Source: Candidatus Thorarchaeota archaeon
GTDB taxonomy: Archaea; Asgardarchaeota; Thorarchaeia; Thorarchaeales; Thorarchaeaceae
NCBI GenBank assembly: GCA_004524595.1
Contig: SDOA01000106.1
Span: forward strand, 1-14,272
Length of the DNA: 14,272 nt
Direction: 5' to 3'
Positions 6,863 through 13,748 of the stretch are shown here, one piece after another; the first letter of the stretch is position 1, and every line of letters begins with the position of its first letter. Under the pieces are notes generated by a model. The model searched no databases, was not told where the DNA came from, and saw nothing but the letters and a program-made list of their open reading frames with translations. A program made the translations under genes and the position numbers.

Positions 6863-6888
6863 ACTCTAAAGCAGTTGTGATTTAGAGT
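6863..6888. repeat. Inverted repeat between the 193-residue gene and the NAD kinase-like gene
   Basis: The arms ACTCTAAA (6863-6870) and TTTAGAGT (6881-6888) are exact reverse complements with a 10-base spacer. The element begins 9 bases after the stop of the upstream gene and 38 bases before the next start. It could be a hairpin at the end of the upstream transcript or an operator for the NAD kinase-like gene. No T-run follows it, so I do not call it a terminator. Confidence 0.45.
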
Positions 6889-6897
6889 CATCTTCAA

Positions 6898-7479
6898 TCA
6901 TTTTAACGCTTTGACTTGTGCGGCGGATTGAATCCAGAATGATACTCTAACAAGTACCTCTTCGAGAAAACGCTCTCGGTCATCAGGGGTCGCATCTTCA
7001 GGCCATCGATTCTTACGATAATCATCAAACTTCTTGAATTCTTTCCCCCATTTCGTGGTCAGGGGTATCTCAACATACTTGTCAGCAGCAGTATTCAATG
7101 CTCGAATGAGGGTGACAAAGTCGAACCTGAGACGAAAGATCCATTTTCGGAGAGCTACGAAGAATGCACGGTCATTCATAAGATCCCAATGAAGTGGTTT
7201 CAGTGCCTCTCTATCCGCAGCATTGATTCTACCAGTATTGAAACTGCAATTCTTATCATAATTACATCTGGCACGGACAAAGAGCTGTTGTTTTGAGAGC
7301 CACATGATGATCTCATGCTCACCTTTTGTCTTCATCAGTTCCTTATGTTTCCCCGCAGGAAAGATGAGCTCGACCACACCGCCTTCTTTGAATTTTCCAC
7401 CAGCCTTGAAATAGAGGTCAAAAGCTCTGGAGAGCACTGGAATTGTATTGACTGGATAATAATCGTCAGGATCGGGCAT
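6898..7479 (-). CDS. Unrecognised 193-residue protein downstream of the small GTPase
   Basis: I do not recognise this protein. It appears soluble: there is no signal peptide or membrane segment, and it is rich in aromatic and charged residues. It has a possible strand-rich first third (VVELIFPAG, 35-43; EIIMWLSKQQLFVRARC, 56-72) and a helical second half with RAFFVALRKWIFRLRFDFVT (104-123) and a basic stretch WGKEFKKFDDYRKNRWP (144-160). Two cysteines, C72 and C78, lie in RCNYDKNCSF, too few for an obvious metal site. It starts 75 bases after the GTPase stop on the same strand, so co-transcription is possible. Functional linkage to the GTPase (effector, regulator or membrane adaptor) is only a guess from position. 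Base composition and codon use do not stand out. The ATG at 7479 is the first in frame; no convincing ribosome binding site precedes it. Confidence 0.7.
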   Translation of the reverse strand: MPDPDDYYPVNTIPVLSRAFDLYFKAGGKFKEGGVVELIFPAGKHKELMKTKGEHEIIMWLSKQQLFVRARCNYDKNCSFNTGRINAADREALKPLHWDLMNDRAFFVALRKWIFRLRFDFVTLIRALNTAADKYVEIPLTTKWGKEFKKFDDYRKNRWPEDATPDDRERFLEEVLVRVSFWIQSAAQVKALK

Positions 7480-7554
7480 AGAATCATTTCACACCATACA
7501 GTTCTTACTGATATGATTTCGTACTGAACACAATAAGAAGGTAATTGAACACCA

Positions 7555-8106
7555 TTACTGAGTCGATTGTTTCTCACGAGAAGTGACAAGAGTCTTAGCC
7601 AACTGCTCGAAGATGTCAACGATTCCCTCGCCGGTCTTTGCGGATGACTCGAGATAGGGCATATTATGACTATCAGCAAACTCACGACCCTCAGAAGGCT
7701 CAATGACCCGGTCAGGAAGGTCTGTCTTATTTGCGACGAGTACCAACGGGATATCCTTCCCAATCGCCTTCTTCAACTCATCAAGCCACTCCTCCAACAC
7801 GATGAAGGTCCTTCGCCGGGTCACATCATACACCAGCAGGCCTCCACTACTTCCTCGGTAATACATTGGGCGAAGAATTTGGAATCGTGATTGGCCGGCA
7901 ACATCCCAAATCTGTAATTTCACGGTCGTTCTGCTCGAATCAGGCTTGATAATCTCTACATTTTTGACAGCAAACTGGGAGCCAATGGTTGTTTTATAGT
8001 CAGTTCTGAAGAAGCCGTGAGAGAAGCGGGTAACAATAGCTGTCTTCCCGACAGCTCCTTCGCCTAAGACAACGATCTTGAAGAGAAAGTCGTAAGTACT
8101 ACTCAT
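7555..8106 (-). CDS. Rab/Ras-like small GTPase (eukaryotic-type)
   Basis: This 183-residue protein has the complete small-GTPase motif set. G1 is GEGAVGKT (15-22), G2 is threonine 40 in YKTTIG, G3 is WDVAGQSRF (67-75) with the catalytic glutamine 72, G4 is NKTD (126-129), and G5 is SSAK (154-157). MYYRGSSGGLLVYDVTRRRTF resembles the Rab-type stretch after switch II. The protein should bind and hydrolyse GTP as a molecular switch. It ends REKQSTQ with no C-terminal cysteines, so it cannot be prenylated like eukaryotic Rabs, and any membrane attachment must be indirect. The start ATG at 8106 has GGAGGG six bases upstream. Expanded Ras-superfamily families of this type are characteristic of Asgard archaea. 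The specific subfamily cannot be assigned by eye. Confidence 0.95.
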   Translation of the reverse strand: MSSTYDFLFKIVVLGEGAVGKTAIVTRFSHGFFRTDYKTTIGSQFAVKNVEIIKPDSSRTTVKLQIWDVAGQSRFQILRPMYYRGSSGGLLVYDVTRRRTFIVLEEWLDELKKAIGKDIPLVLVANKTDLPDRVIEPSEGREFADSHNMPYLESSAKTGEGIVDIFEQLAKTLVTSREKQSTQ

Positions 8107-8374
8107 TAGGAACCCTCCGGATGTAGAAGAGACCCGGACTAATATTTTTGACTATGATATTGACATATGAAGAGTCTGTGTATGTATTCATCCGAAGTCC
8201 CCGTGCAGTCAATTAACGTTAATCGTTGGTACGCGGTCGAAGCGTAAAGAGGCGTATGAACCTAATAAGGTTTCGCGAGATGTTGAACCTGTAAGTATGA
8301 GGATGATAATAAGTGTGAAGTGCCTTTTGATATTATTTTTGGGTATGTTCGAGGATGTAACGGGGAAGAGAGCC
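8107..8374. other. 268-base intergenic region with palindrome and small repeats, no gene seen
   Basis: This is the longest gap between genes in the window. It holds a perfect 12-base palindrome ATTAACGTTAAT (8212-8223), a small hairpin AACCT-AATA-AGGTT (8259-8272), and two copies of TGAACCT (8257-8263 and 8290-8296). The stretch 8190-8300 is richer in G and C than its flanks. I see no open frame with a ribosome binding site and no tRNA T-arm that pairs. It may be the GTPase gene's regulatory region or a small non-coding RNA; neither can be shown from this sequence alone. Confidence 0.4.
8113..8149 (-). promoter_or_regulatory. Ribosome binding site and TATA-like element of the small GTPase gene
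   Basis: GGAGGG (minus strand, 8118-8113) lies six bases before the ATG at 8106. About 25-30 bases further upstream the minus strand reads AAAAATATT (8149-8141), a plausible TATA box. If this box is used, the leader is very short and begins about at the ribosome binding site, so a more distant promoter in the AT-rich stretch near 8155-8170 is also possible. Confidence 0.45.
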
Positions 8375-8992
8375 TCAGACTATTGATTCACTCTCCATTA
8401 CATAAGATTCTGAATCTTCCTCAGAACCTTCTCTCTTCTGCATTAATCCAAATAGAACGAAGAGAAGCGTAATGAATCCAATCATTCCGAATAGAAGAAT
8501 TGTTGACAGAGCGAGGATAGTGGGTAACATAACAAGCGTGAACCCGATAGCTAGTGCACAGACGCCAAGCATTGAAAATACAGTGCCAAAGGTCGTAGCC
8601 TCATCCTTGGGGCGAATCCCAACCCCATAGCCCATTCCTAACCCTCCGAGAGAGCCAAGATAGGATAGAGCGATGGCCTGACTCTGATAGGAACTGAATG
8701 TTGAAGATACAAGACTAGTCCAGCTAACAAGGTCAGTACCACTAAGTCCGTGGATTGCAGACCCAGTCCAGGTTGCAAAGAGCCCAATGGAGTTCATGAC
8801 CAGAAAACCGGAGATGATTCCAATAACGAGTGATGCTATTGCACCAAGACCCCGAGTGATACTAACACCCATTCTTCGTGTAAGAATAAGCGCACAAAAA
8901 CTGGTAACAATGAAGGCACCGCCAAGTCCTAAGGCAAGTCCATCAAGTAAAGATACTTGAATGAGGTTCATGAAGAATGTATCTAATTGCAT
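8375..8992 (-). CDS. Five-helix membrane protein of unknown function
   Basis: This 205-residue, glycine-rich hydrophobic protein has about five membrane segments, at roughly residues 15-37, 48-72, 106-126, 134-156 and 158-184. They are followed by a short basic turn (QKRE) and an acidic tail (EEDSESYVMESE, 191-202). Positive residues RR (39-40) and R47 between helices 1 and 2 and the KRE after helix 5 suggest these loops face the cytoplasm. That would make the acidic tail cytoplasmic. The third helix has the glycine repeat YLGSLGGLGMGYGVG (111-125), suited to tight helix packing. I recognise no transporter, enzyme or channel motif. The start ATG at 8992 has GGTGA seven bases upstream and a TATA box about 45 bases upstream, so it appears to be a single-gene unit. 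No partner is evident. Confidence 0.75.
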   Translation of the reverse strand: MQLDTFFMNLIQVSLLDGLALGLGGAFIVTSFCALILTRRMGVSITRGLGAIASLVIGIISGFLVMNSIGLFATWTGSAIHGLSGTDLVSWTSLVSSTFSSYQSQAIALSYLGSLGGLGMGYGVGIRPKDEATTFGTVFSMLGVCALAIGFTLVMLPTILALSTILLFGMIGFITLLFVLFGLMQKREGSEEDSESYVMESESIV

Positions 8993-9003
8993 GAGGATGT
9001 CAC

Positions 9004-9040
9004 CGGATTATCCGACTGACAATTCCTATGGCATATAAAG
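9004..9040 (-). promoter_or_regulatory. Promoter of the membrane protein gene with a palindrome at the predicted start
   Basis: The minus strand reads CTTTATATGC at 9040-9031, a good archaeal TATA box. An 11-base palindrome CGGATTATCCG (9004-9014) lies where transcription should start, about 25 bases downstream, and overlaps the GGTGA ribosome binding site. It could be an operator; it is short enough to be chance. Confidence 0.4.
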
Positions 9041-9057
9041 ATGCAGGATTCACTTAC

Positions 9058-9852
9058 TCAGTGATTGTTCTCAACCCAGATGATGAATTTTTGTAAGAGT
9101 CTGTTGAACTCAGCTGGTTGCTCAATCATTGGAGCGTGGTCAGCATTTCGTACGATTGCCAAATCAGCTCGTGGAAGTCTGTTTTTGAAGTCGGACACTA
9201 CTGTGGGAGGAATTATATCATCATTCTCGCCAACGATGATGAAAGTAGGAATGTCGATTTCAGATATTCTACCAGAAATATCGAACTTATCACAAGCAAC
9301 AAGATCTCGTTGCATGACTATTGGGGTGGCATTTCGAAGTTCATCTTCATATTTCTTGATTTTGTATGTATCAGTGTACTCTTCAAATATCTTTGACTTC
9401 AACAGGAAAATCTTGTTCTCGACTGCCTCCTTTACAAGACCTGTGGCTAATTTTGATAGCTCTAAGTCAGGAGATGTATCAACCAGTACGAGAGCTATAG
9501 GAGTGGTTGTTTTGTCATGCAGAACATACGACATTGCTACTCCACCGCCCATGCTATGACCAATTAAGATGAATTCATCCAGATTCAGATGTTTTACAAG
9601 TGTATCGACTTCATAGGTATATCCTTCATCAATCGATACTTCACCTTCAGTATCTTCAGATTGCCCATGCCCTGACAGGTCGATTGCGATTGTCCGATGC
9701 GATTTTGAGAATTCTCTTAGCTGTAGCGCCCAAGAAATGTGTGATGAGCCTGCGCCATGAATAAAAAGCAATGTAATGCCCTTTTTCTTACAATTACGAT
9801 TATCAACGTCCACGTAATGCAGCTTTACTCCATTATACTGAAAGAAGGGCAT
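9058..9852 (-). CDS. Alpha/beta hydrolase-fold protein
   Basis: This 264-residue protein is a typical alpha/beta hydrolase of the esterase/lipase/epoxide hydrolase-like type. Oxyanion-hole motif HGAG (32-35), the strand-turn IDLSGHGQSE (57-66), and nucleophile elbow GHSMGG (98-103) with serine 100 are present. The acid is in VGENDD (207-212) and the catalytic histidine 239 in NADHAP. The lid region (about 130-190) is moderately long and charged. There is no signal peptide, so it acts in the cytoplasm. The substrate is not predictable; carboxylic esters or thioesters are possible. It is divergently arranged with the phosphohexomutase, the start codons being about 100 bases apart, with an AT-rich promoter region between. 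It ends 65 bases before the start of the membrane protein gene. Confidence 0.92.
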   Translation of the reverse strand: MPFFQYNGVKLHYVDVDNRNCKKKGITLLFIHGAGSSHISWALQLREFSKSHRTIAIDLSGHGQSEDTEGEVSIDEGYTYEVDTLVKHLNLDEFILIGHSMGGGVAMSYVLHDKTTTPIALVLVDTSPDLELSKLATGLVKEAVENKIFLLKSKIFEEYTDTYKIKKYEDELRNATPIVMQRDLVACDKFDISGRISEIDIPTFIIVGENDDIIPPTVVSDFKNRLPRADLAIVRNADHAPMIEQPAEFNRLLQKFIIWVENNH

Positions 9853-9879
9853 GATTTTTCACTAACGATTGCTGTTATC

Positions 9880-9892
9880 AATTTATTTTAAG
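9880..9892. promoter_or_regulatory. AT-rich promoter element between divergent hydrolase and phosphohexomutase genes
   Basis: The minus strand reads CTTAAAATAAAT, centred about 33 bases before the hydrolase ATG at 9852, predicting a leader of about 8 bases. The plus strand reads ATTTATTTTAAG and could also act as a TATA box for the phosphohexomutase, with transcription from about 9912. Shared use in both directions is inferred from spacing. Confidence 0.4.
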
Positions 9893-9954
9893 CTGGTCAT
9901 CGTGCTTTAGGTATCTTTTTCTTAATGCTTACAGAGAGATACATAGTGACTCCA

Positions 9955-11331
9955 ATGGCAAATCGACTCTTTGGGACTACAGGTGTACGAAAGATATATG
10001 GTGATGAGTTTGACCTTGAGGTGGCTTTGAATCTTGGAAAGGCTCTCGGAACTATGATTGATAATGGTACTGTACTCATTGCTAGAGATACAAGAACCAC
10101 TGGAAAAATAGTTGCAGATACACTTTCAGCTGGACTGATGTCCACTGGCGTACATGTCGTAAGAGCAGGAATCATCCCAACACCAACCCTTGCATTTCTT
10201 ACCATGAAGGATGGATATGATGCAGGACTCATGGTAACGGCATCGCACAACCCCCCAGAATATACAGGTATAAAGTTCTGGTCAAAGACGAGTATGGGAT
10301 TCACAGAAGTGGAAGAGAGAAAGCTTGAGGAGATATTTGAATCAAAGAAGTTTAAGGTTGCCTCATGGGATCAACTCGGGACTGAACATTCGATTGAAAC
10401 AGCAATTGAGGAACATATCACTGCTATTTTGCAGAGATGTGATAAAGATCTGATCAAGTCAAAATCATTCACTATTGTTGTTGATCCAGGTAATGGTGCT
10501 GCTTGTACTTTGTCACCATATTTGATGCAGAAACTTGCTGAGAAAGTAGTCACAATCAATGGTCAACCAGATGGACACTTTCCTGGAAGGCAATCTGAAC
10601 CAGATGAAGAGTCTCTCGGAGACCTGATGCAAATGGTCAAAGAAGTGGGAGCTGACCTTGGTATAGCTCATGATGGAGATGGCGATCGCGTTGTGTTCAT
10701 CACCGAGAAGGGCGAGGTCATTAGAGGAGATAGAACCATAGCTTTGTTAGCACAGGATTATCTTCTAACATCAAACAAGAGGGTGGTCGTAACAACTGTG
10801 GATAGCTCACTCGTTCTTGACGAATTAGTTGAGAAACGAGGAGGAATATCCATTAGAACTCCTGTAGGAGATATTCAAGTTGCAATGAAGGTTAGAGAAG
10901 AAGGTGCCGTTATAGGCGGAGAAGCCTGTGGTGTATTTATCCTTCCAGAACTTCACTTAGCACCAGAACCATTTCTTGCATCATGTCGAGTCCTTGAGAT
11001 GATGGCTCGAACAGGGAAGAGTTTTGGTGAATTAATCAAGGAGATTCCAATCTACCCATTAATGAAGGCCAAAGTGAAGTGTCCAAATGAGAAGAAATCA
11101 GCCGTTATGAAGAGTCTTGCCAAGACACTACCAAACGAATTGGGTAATGTAGTTCAAGTAATCACTGTAGATGGTCTAGGTATTACAACAAAAGAAGGAT
11201 GGGTTCTTGTACGGCCATCAGGTACTGAGCCGGTGGTGAGAATAACCTCTGAGGGATCTACTGATTCAATCGTTGATAATATACTAAATAGAACTAAGAA
11301 AATAGTTGAGAAAACAATTGAAGCAGTGTGA
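9955..11331 (+). CDS. Phosphohexomutase (phosphoglucomutase/phosphomannomutase/phosphoglucosamine mutase family)
   Basis: This 458-residue enzyme of the alpha-D-phosphohexomutase superfamily has all four domain signatures. The phosphoserine loop is TASHNPP with serine 97. The metal loop is DGDGDR (240-245). The sugar-binding loop begins GGEACG (322-326), and the phosphate-binding loop is RPSGTEP (420-426). It moves phosphate between C6 and C1 of a hexose. The sugar loop departs from the usual GE-x-SGH or GE-x-NGG and reads GEACGVFILPELH, so the substrate is uncertain. Archaeal members act on glucose, mannose or glucosamine phosphates. A glucosamine role would feed UDP-GlcNAc to the nearby BshA. 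The frame is open from an ATG at 9925; I chose 9955 because MANRLFGTTGVRK matches the family N-terminus. Both starts remain possible. Confidence 0.9.
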   Translation: MANRLFGTTGVRKIYGDEFDLEVALNLGKALGTMIDNGTVLIARDTRTTGKIVADTLSAGLMSTGVHVVRAGIIPTPTLAFLTMKDGYDAGLMVTASHNPPEYTGIKFWSKTSMGFTEVEERKLEEIFESKKFKVASWDQLGTEHSIETAIEEHITAILQRCDKDLIKSKSFTIVVDPGNGAACTLSPYLMQKLAEKVVTINGQPDGHFPGRQSEPDEESLGDLMQMVKEVGADLGIAHDGDGDRVVFITEKGEVIRGDRTIALLAQDYLLTSNKRVVVTTVDSSLVLDELVEKRGGISIRTPVGDIQVAMKVREEGAVIGGEACGVFILPELHLAPEPFLASCRVLEMMARTGKSFGELIKEIPIYPLMKAKVKCPNEKKSAVMKSLAKTLPNELGNVVQVITVDGLGITTKEGWVLVRPSGTEPVVRITSEGSTDSIVDNILNRTKKIVEKTIEAV

Positions 11332-11358
11332 TTTGAAGAAAGAATTATGCAAGCAATG

Positions 11359-11395
11359 TTTATAGCAATAACAAAACAATTGACAACTTACGGAG
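11359..11395 (+). promoter_or_regulatory. TATA box and ribosome binding site of the coiled-coil gene
   Basis: TTTATAGC (11359-11366) lies about 42 bases before the ATG at 11404 and predicts transcription from about 11387. GGAG (11392-11395) follows with an 8-base spacer to the ATG. Together they place the start at 11404 rather than at the upstream in-frame ATG 11347, which would lie before the promoter. Confidence 0.55.
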
Positions 11396-11403
11396 CAATA
11401 TCA

Positions 11404-11802
11404 ATGCCTGATGACAAGAAAGAACTTGAAGAAGCAGTTATGGAAGAGTTCGAATGGGCCCTCCAAGATCCAAACACCGAGAAGATACGTCAACTCGGAG
11501 AAGTGGTGAGTATCATCACTACCAAGCTTACAGAGGCAATTAGCGAACTTCAAGTGACAGTAAACCAACTTCAATCGAAAGTTGGAAATCTCGACTCAAA
11601 GATAGACTCTCTTGCTAGTCGTGTTTCAGGTGGTGCTACAGTATCCGCATCTCCAGTATCTGGTGCAGGATCAGAACCGATTCCCACAATGGAAAGATCT
11701 GCAACTGCTCCGCCACCATCTGCTGGCGGAGGTATGAGTATGATGGGTGAGCTAAAGCAACTTCTTGCAGCCAGAAGGAGAAAGGCAGACACAACGGAGT
11801 GA
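11404..11802 (+). CDS. Small coiled-coil protein with proline-rich linker and basic C-terminal helix
   Basis: This 132-residue protein has three parts. After an acidic N-terminus (DDKKELEEAVMEEFEWAL), a coiled coil covers residues about 35-75 with an unbroken 3-4 hydrophobic pattern: L42, I46, L49, V53, L56, V60, L63, I67, L70, V74. A low-complexity serine/proline/glycine linker (76-110) follows. The end is a short helix MSMMGELKQLLAARRRK (111-127), basic at its tail. The coil should make it an oligomer, dimer or trimer. I do not recognise a family. The layout recalls small scaffold subunits such as HSBP1 or WASHC3 (CCDC53), and the C-terminal helix loosely recalls short actin- or autoinhibition-type peptides, but these are impressions, not homology. 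It stands 72 bases after the phosphohexomutase with its own promoter and is convergent with the PIG-L gene (9-base gap). Confidence 0.75.
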   Translation: MPDDKKELEEAVMEEFEWALQDPNTEKIRQLGEVVSIITTKLTEAISELQVTVNQLQSKVGNLDSKIDSLASRVSGGATVSASPVSGAGSEPIPTMERSATAPPPSAGGGMSMMGELKQLLAARRRKADTTE

Positions 11803-11811
11803 AACTTCTAG

Positions 11812-12465
11812 CTACATAAGACTGGAAACATTATTCTCTGAATAGAATGGACCAGCATGTTCAGGTAATGTAATAGTAAATGCCTCAGCTCGTTCACACA
11901 TTGCTTGTACACCGCGTAATCGTGTCCTAGCATCATACAATTTCTCGTAAAAATTGTCAGCCTTCGAAATCTGAGACTTGTGCATCTTTAATGCTGCAAG
12001 AGCATATTTGTAAGTATCAGATACGTCAACGTGTACATGAGGTCTAGAGATTAGAGTATTGACCTCCATGTTATAGATTCGCTCAACGCGATGTGCATTA
12101 TCAAAAATAGTAACATGTGAAGCCCACTCCACAGCATCAAAGACTATCTTTGCGCATTCTTGGTGGTTAAGATTATAGTCCTCAATGGAATGAGTAATTA
12201 GTATTTTTGGGCGAGTCTTAAGAATTGCACCTACAACCTCATTTCGAAGGTTCTTATTGATCGCAAAATCATCACGTGCACTGTGGTACAGATTTCGCAC
12301 ACCAAGAATAGAACATGCTTCCTGTAGCTCAGCATTTCTAGTCTCATTTCCTGTCATACAATGGACGTCCACAGGGATGCCCATATCACAATGTCTTCGT
12401 ATTGTGCCTCCTGCACCAATACTCTCATCATCAGGATGCGCAACTACAACTAGAATCGAGTCCAT
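11812..12465 (-). CDS. bshB: PIG-L/LmbE-family deacetylase, likely GlcNAc-malate deacetylase (BshB role)
   Basis: This 217-residue protein has the PIG-L zinc-hydrolase signature AHPDDES (9-15), giving the metal ligands histidine 10 and aspartate 13. The third ligand is in THSIEDYNLNH (91-101) with histidine 101. ETRNAELQEACSILGV (41-56) is also typical of the family. PIG-L enzymes remove acetyl groups from GlcNAc conjugates. Divergent placement 94 bases from a bshA-type gene makes the bacillithiol precursor GlcNAc-malate the likely substrate. A residue usually aspartate before the last histidine is asparagine here (N100), a small departure. The frame is open to a TTG at 12495; I prefer the ATG at 12465, just before the first strand ILVVVAHPDDE. 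Chitin-type or mycothiol-type deacetylase roles are alternatives if the BshA assignment is wrong. Confidence 0.83.
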   Translation of the reverse strand: MDSILVVVAHPDDESIGAGGTIRRHCDMGIPVDVHCMTGNETRNAELQEACSILGVRNLYHSARDDFAINKNLRNEVVGAILKTRPKILITHSIEDYNLNHQECAKIVFDAVEWASHVTIFDNAHRVERIYNMEVNTLISRPHVHVDVSDTYKYALAALKMHKSQISKADNFYEKLYDARTRLRGVQAMCERAEAFTITLPEHAGPFYSENNVSSLM

Positions 12466-12559
12466 ACCGTACCTTTCTGTACCATATCTAATCAAGCTTT
12501 GGCATGCTTATTGTTCAAACCAAGTGCCTTAAAGGGAAGCATACACAATCAAGGAAAAG
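12466..12559. promoter_or_regulatory. Divergent promoter region between bshB and bshA genes
   Basis: This 94-base region must hold promoters in both directions. For bshA, GCTTATTG (12506-12513) or CCTTAAAG (12527-12534) could be the TATA box; AAGGA (12551-12555) is a ribosome binding site. For bshB the minus strand TTAGATATGG (about 12482-12491) is a weak candidate. Joint control of the pair through this region is likely from layout, but no clear operator is visible. Confidence 0.4.
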
Positions 12560-13732
12560 ATGGTCAGTATGAGAATAGGAGTGAATTTGTATCCATCAGT
12601 TGGTGGATCAGGATATGTTGCAACAAGATTGGGACAGCACCTAGCTGACCGTGGACATATTATCCATTTTGTCACATATCAAAGACCATTCTCAATGATG
12701 TGGCAGCAGACAAAGGGGATTCATGTTGATCTAGTAGATAGATTCGACTACCCGCTGTTCCAGGCAGTTGGACCCCCATATTCCATGGCATTGGCGTCAA
12801 AGATGATCAAGGTGGCAAAGGCTGCGGAATTGGATCTCATTCATTCTCATTATGCCATCCCACATGCAATGGCGGCATATATGGTCAGGGAAATAATAGG
12901 TCTCCCTTATGTTGTGACCCTTCATGGTTCTGATGTTCATACATTAGGATTGGATCCTGCATACAAACCGGTAGTGCAACACACTGTGGAGAGAGCTGAT
13001 GCAGTAACAGCTGTATCAGAGTTCCTTATGACGAAGGCTCACGAAGAATTAGGAATTAAAAGAGATATACATGTGATTCCAAACTTCATTGATACTACAA
13101 AATTCTCAAAAGTTTCAGGCATTCGCTTAGTTGTTGAGAGCGGCTGTGTTTCCTTAAGAAGAGAAGAAGATGCATTCGAAATAAGTCCGGAGGATAAGAT
13201 CATCCTCCATGCATCAAATTTCAGAGGAGTAAAACGAGTGGTTGAACTTGTTGAAGCAATGAAGATAGTAGTTGAAGCCATTCCGCAGGCGCGCCTGATA
13301 ATCGCTGGTGATGGACCTACTCGTATAGATGTTGAACGACGGATCGAGGCATTAAAACTCTGCAATAACATTCACCTGTTAGGCGTGAAGAGCAATATGC
13401 AAGAAATCATGTGTTCTGCAGATGTCTTTGTCTTGAATTCTACATTGGAAGGCATGCCCCTTGTTCTTCTTGAGGCAATGGCATGTAGTCTGCCAGTCGT
13501 TACTACTCCTGCAGGAGGGGTACCAGAACTGGTACGACCAGGGGTTGATGGAGTTGTCACAAAGGGCTATGAAACACAGGAATTGGCTGATGCGTTGATT
13601 AATATCCTTGAAAACGAAAGTTATCGTAAAAAGATGGGAAAAGCAGGATATCAACGGGTACAGGATAAATTCACTGCAAACAAAGTAGTGACCATGTATG
13701 AAAAGGTATTCGAAGAGGTCTGTAAGAGATAA
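12560..13732 (+). CDS. bshA: BshA-type glycosyltransferase (N-acetyl-alpha-D-glucosaminyl L-malate synthase)
   Basis: This 390-residue GT4-family glycosyltransferase matches BshA closely at the N-terminus. It has IGVNLYPSVGGSGYVATRLG (6-25), then FVTYQRPF, DYPLFQ, PPYSMALASKM, HSHYAIPHAMAAY and TLHGSDVHTLG. The C-terminal domain has IPNFIDTTKF, ASNFRGVKRV, IAGDGPTR and the EX7E motif EGMPLVLLE (E297 and E305), followed by AMACSLPVVTTPAGGVPELV. BshA transfers GlcNAc from UDP-GlcNAc to L-malate, the first step of bacillithiol synthesis. The SNFR-x-VKRV stretch and the YPSVGGSG loop separate BshA from general GT4 enzymes. AAGGA lies just before the ATG at 12560; an ATG three codons later is an alternative. 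It is followed after 16 bases by a bshC-like gene, which strongly supports the assignment. It is cytoplasmic. Confidence 0.88.
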   Translation: MVSMRIGVNLYPSVGGSGYVATRLGQHLADRGHIIHFVTYQRPFSMMWQQTKGIHVDLVDRFDYPLFQAVGPPYSMALASKMIKVAKAAELDLIHSHYAIPHAMAAYMVREIIGLPYVVTLHGSDVHTLGLDPAYKPVVQHTVERADAVTAVSEFLMTKAHEELGIKRDIHVIPNFIDTTKFSKVSGIRLVVESGCVSLRREEDAFEISPEDKIILHASNFRGVKRVVELVEAMKIVVEAIPQARLIIAGDGPTRIDVERRIEALKLCNNIHLLGVKSNMQEIMCSADVFVLNSTLEGMPLVLLEAMACSLPVVTTPAGGVPELVRPGVDGVVTKGYETQELADALINILENESYRKKMGKAGYQRVQDKFTANKVVTMYEKVFEEVCKR

Positions 13733-13748
13733 GTGGAGTGCCAGTTGA

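Noticed and set aside
8221..8310. Possible tRNA on the minus strand because of GGTTCAA-like sequence
   Set aside because: The flanking bases do not pair into a T-stem, and no acceptor or anticodon arm can be built around it.
8290..8330. Possible C/D-box small RNA because of GGATGATAA
   Set aside because: The C-box match is imperfect and no CTGA D box lies at a suitable distance.
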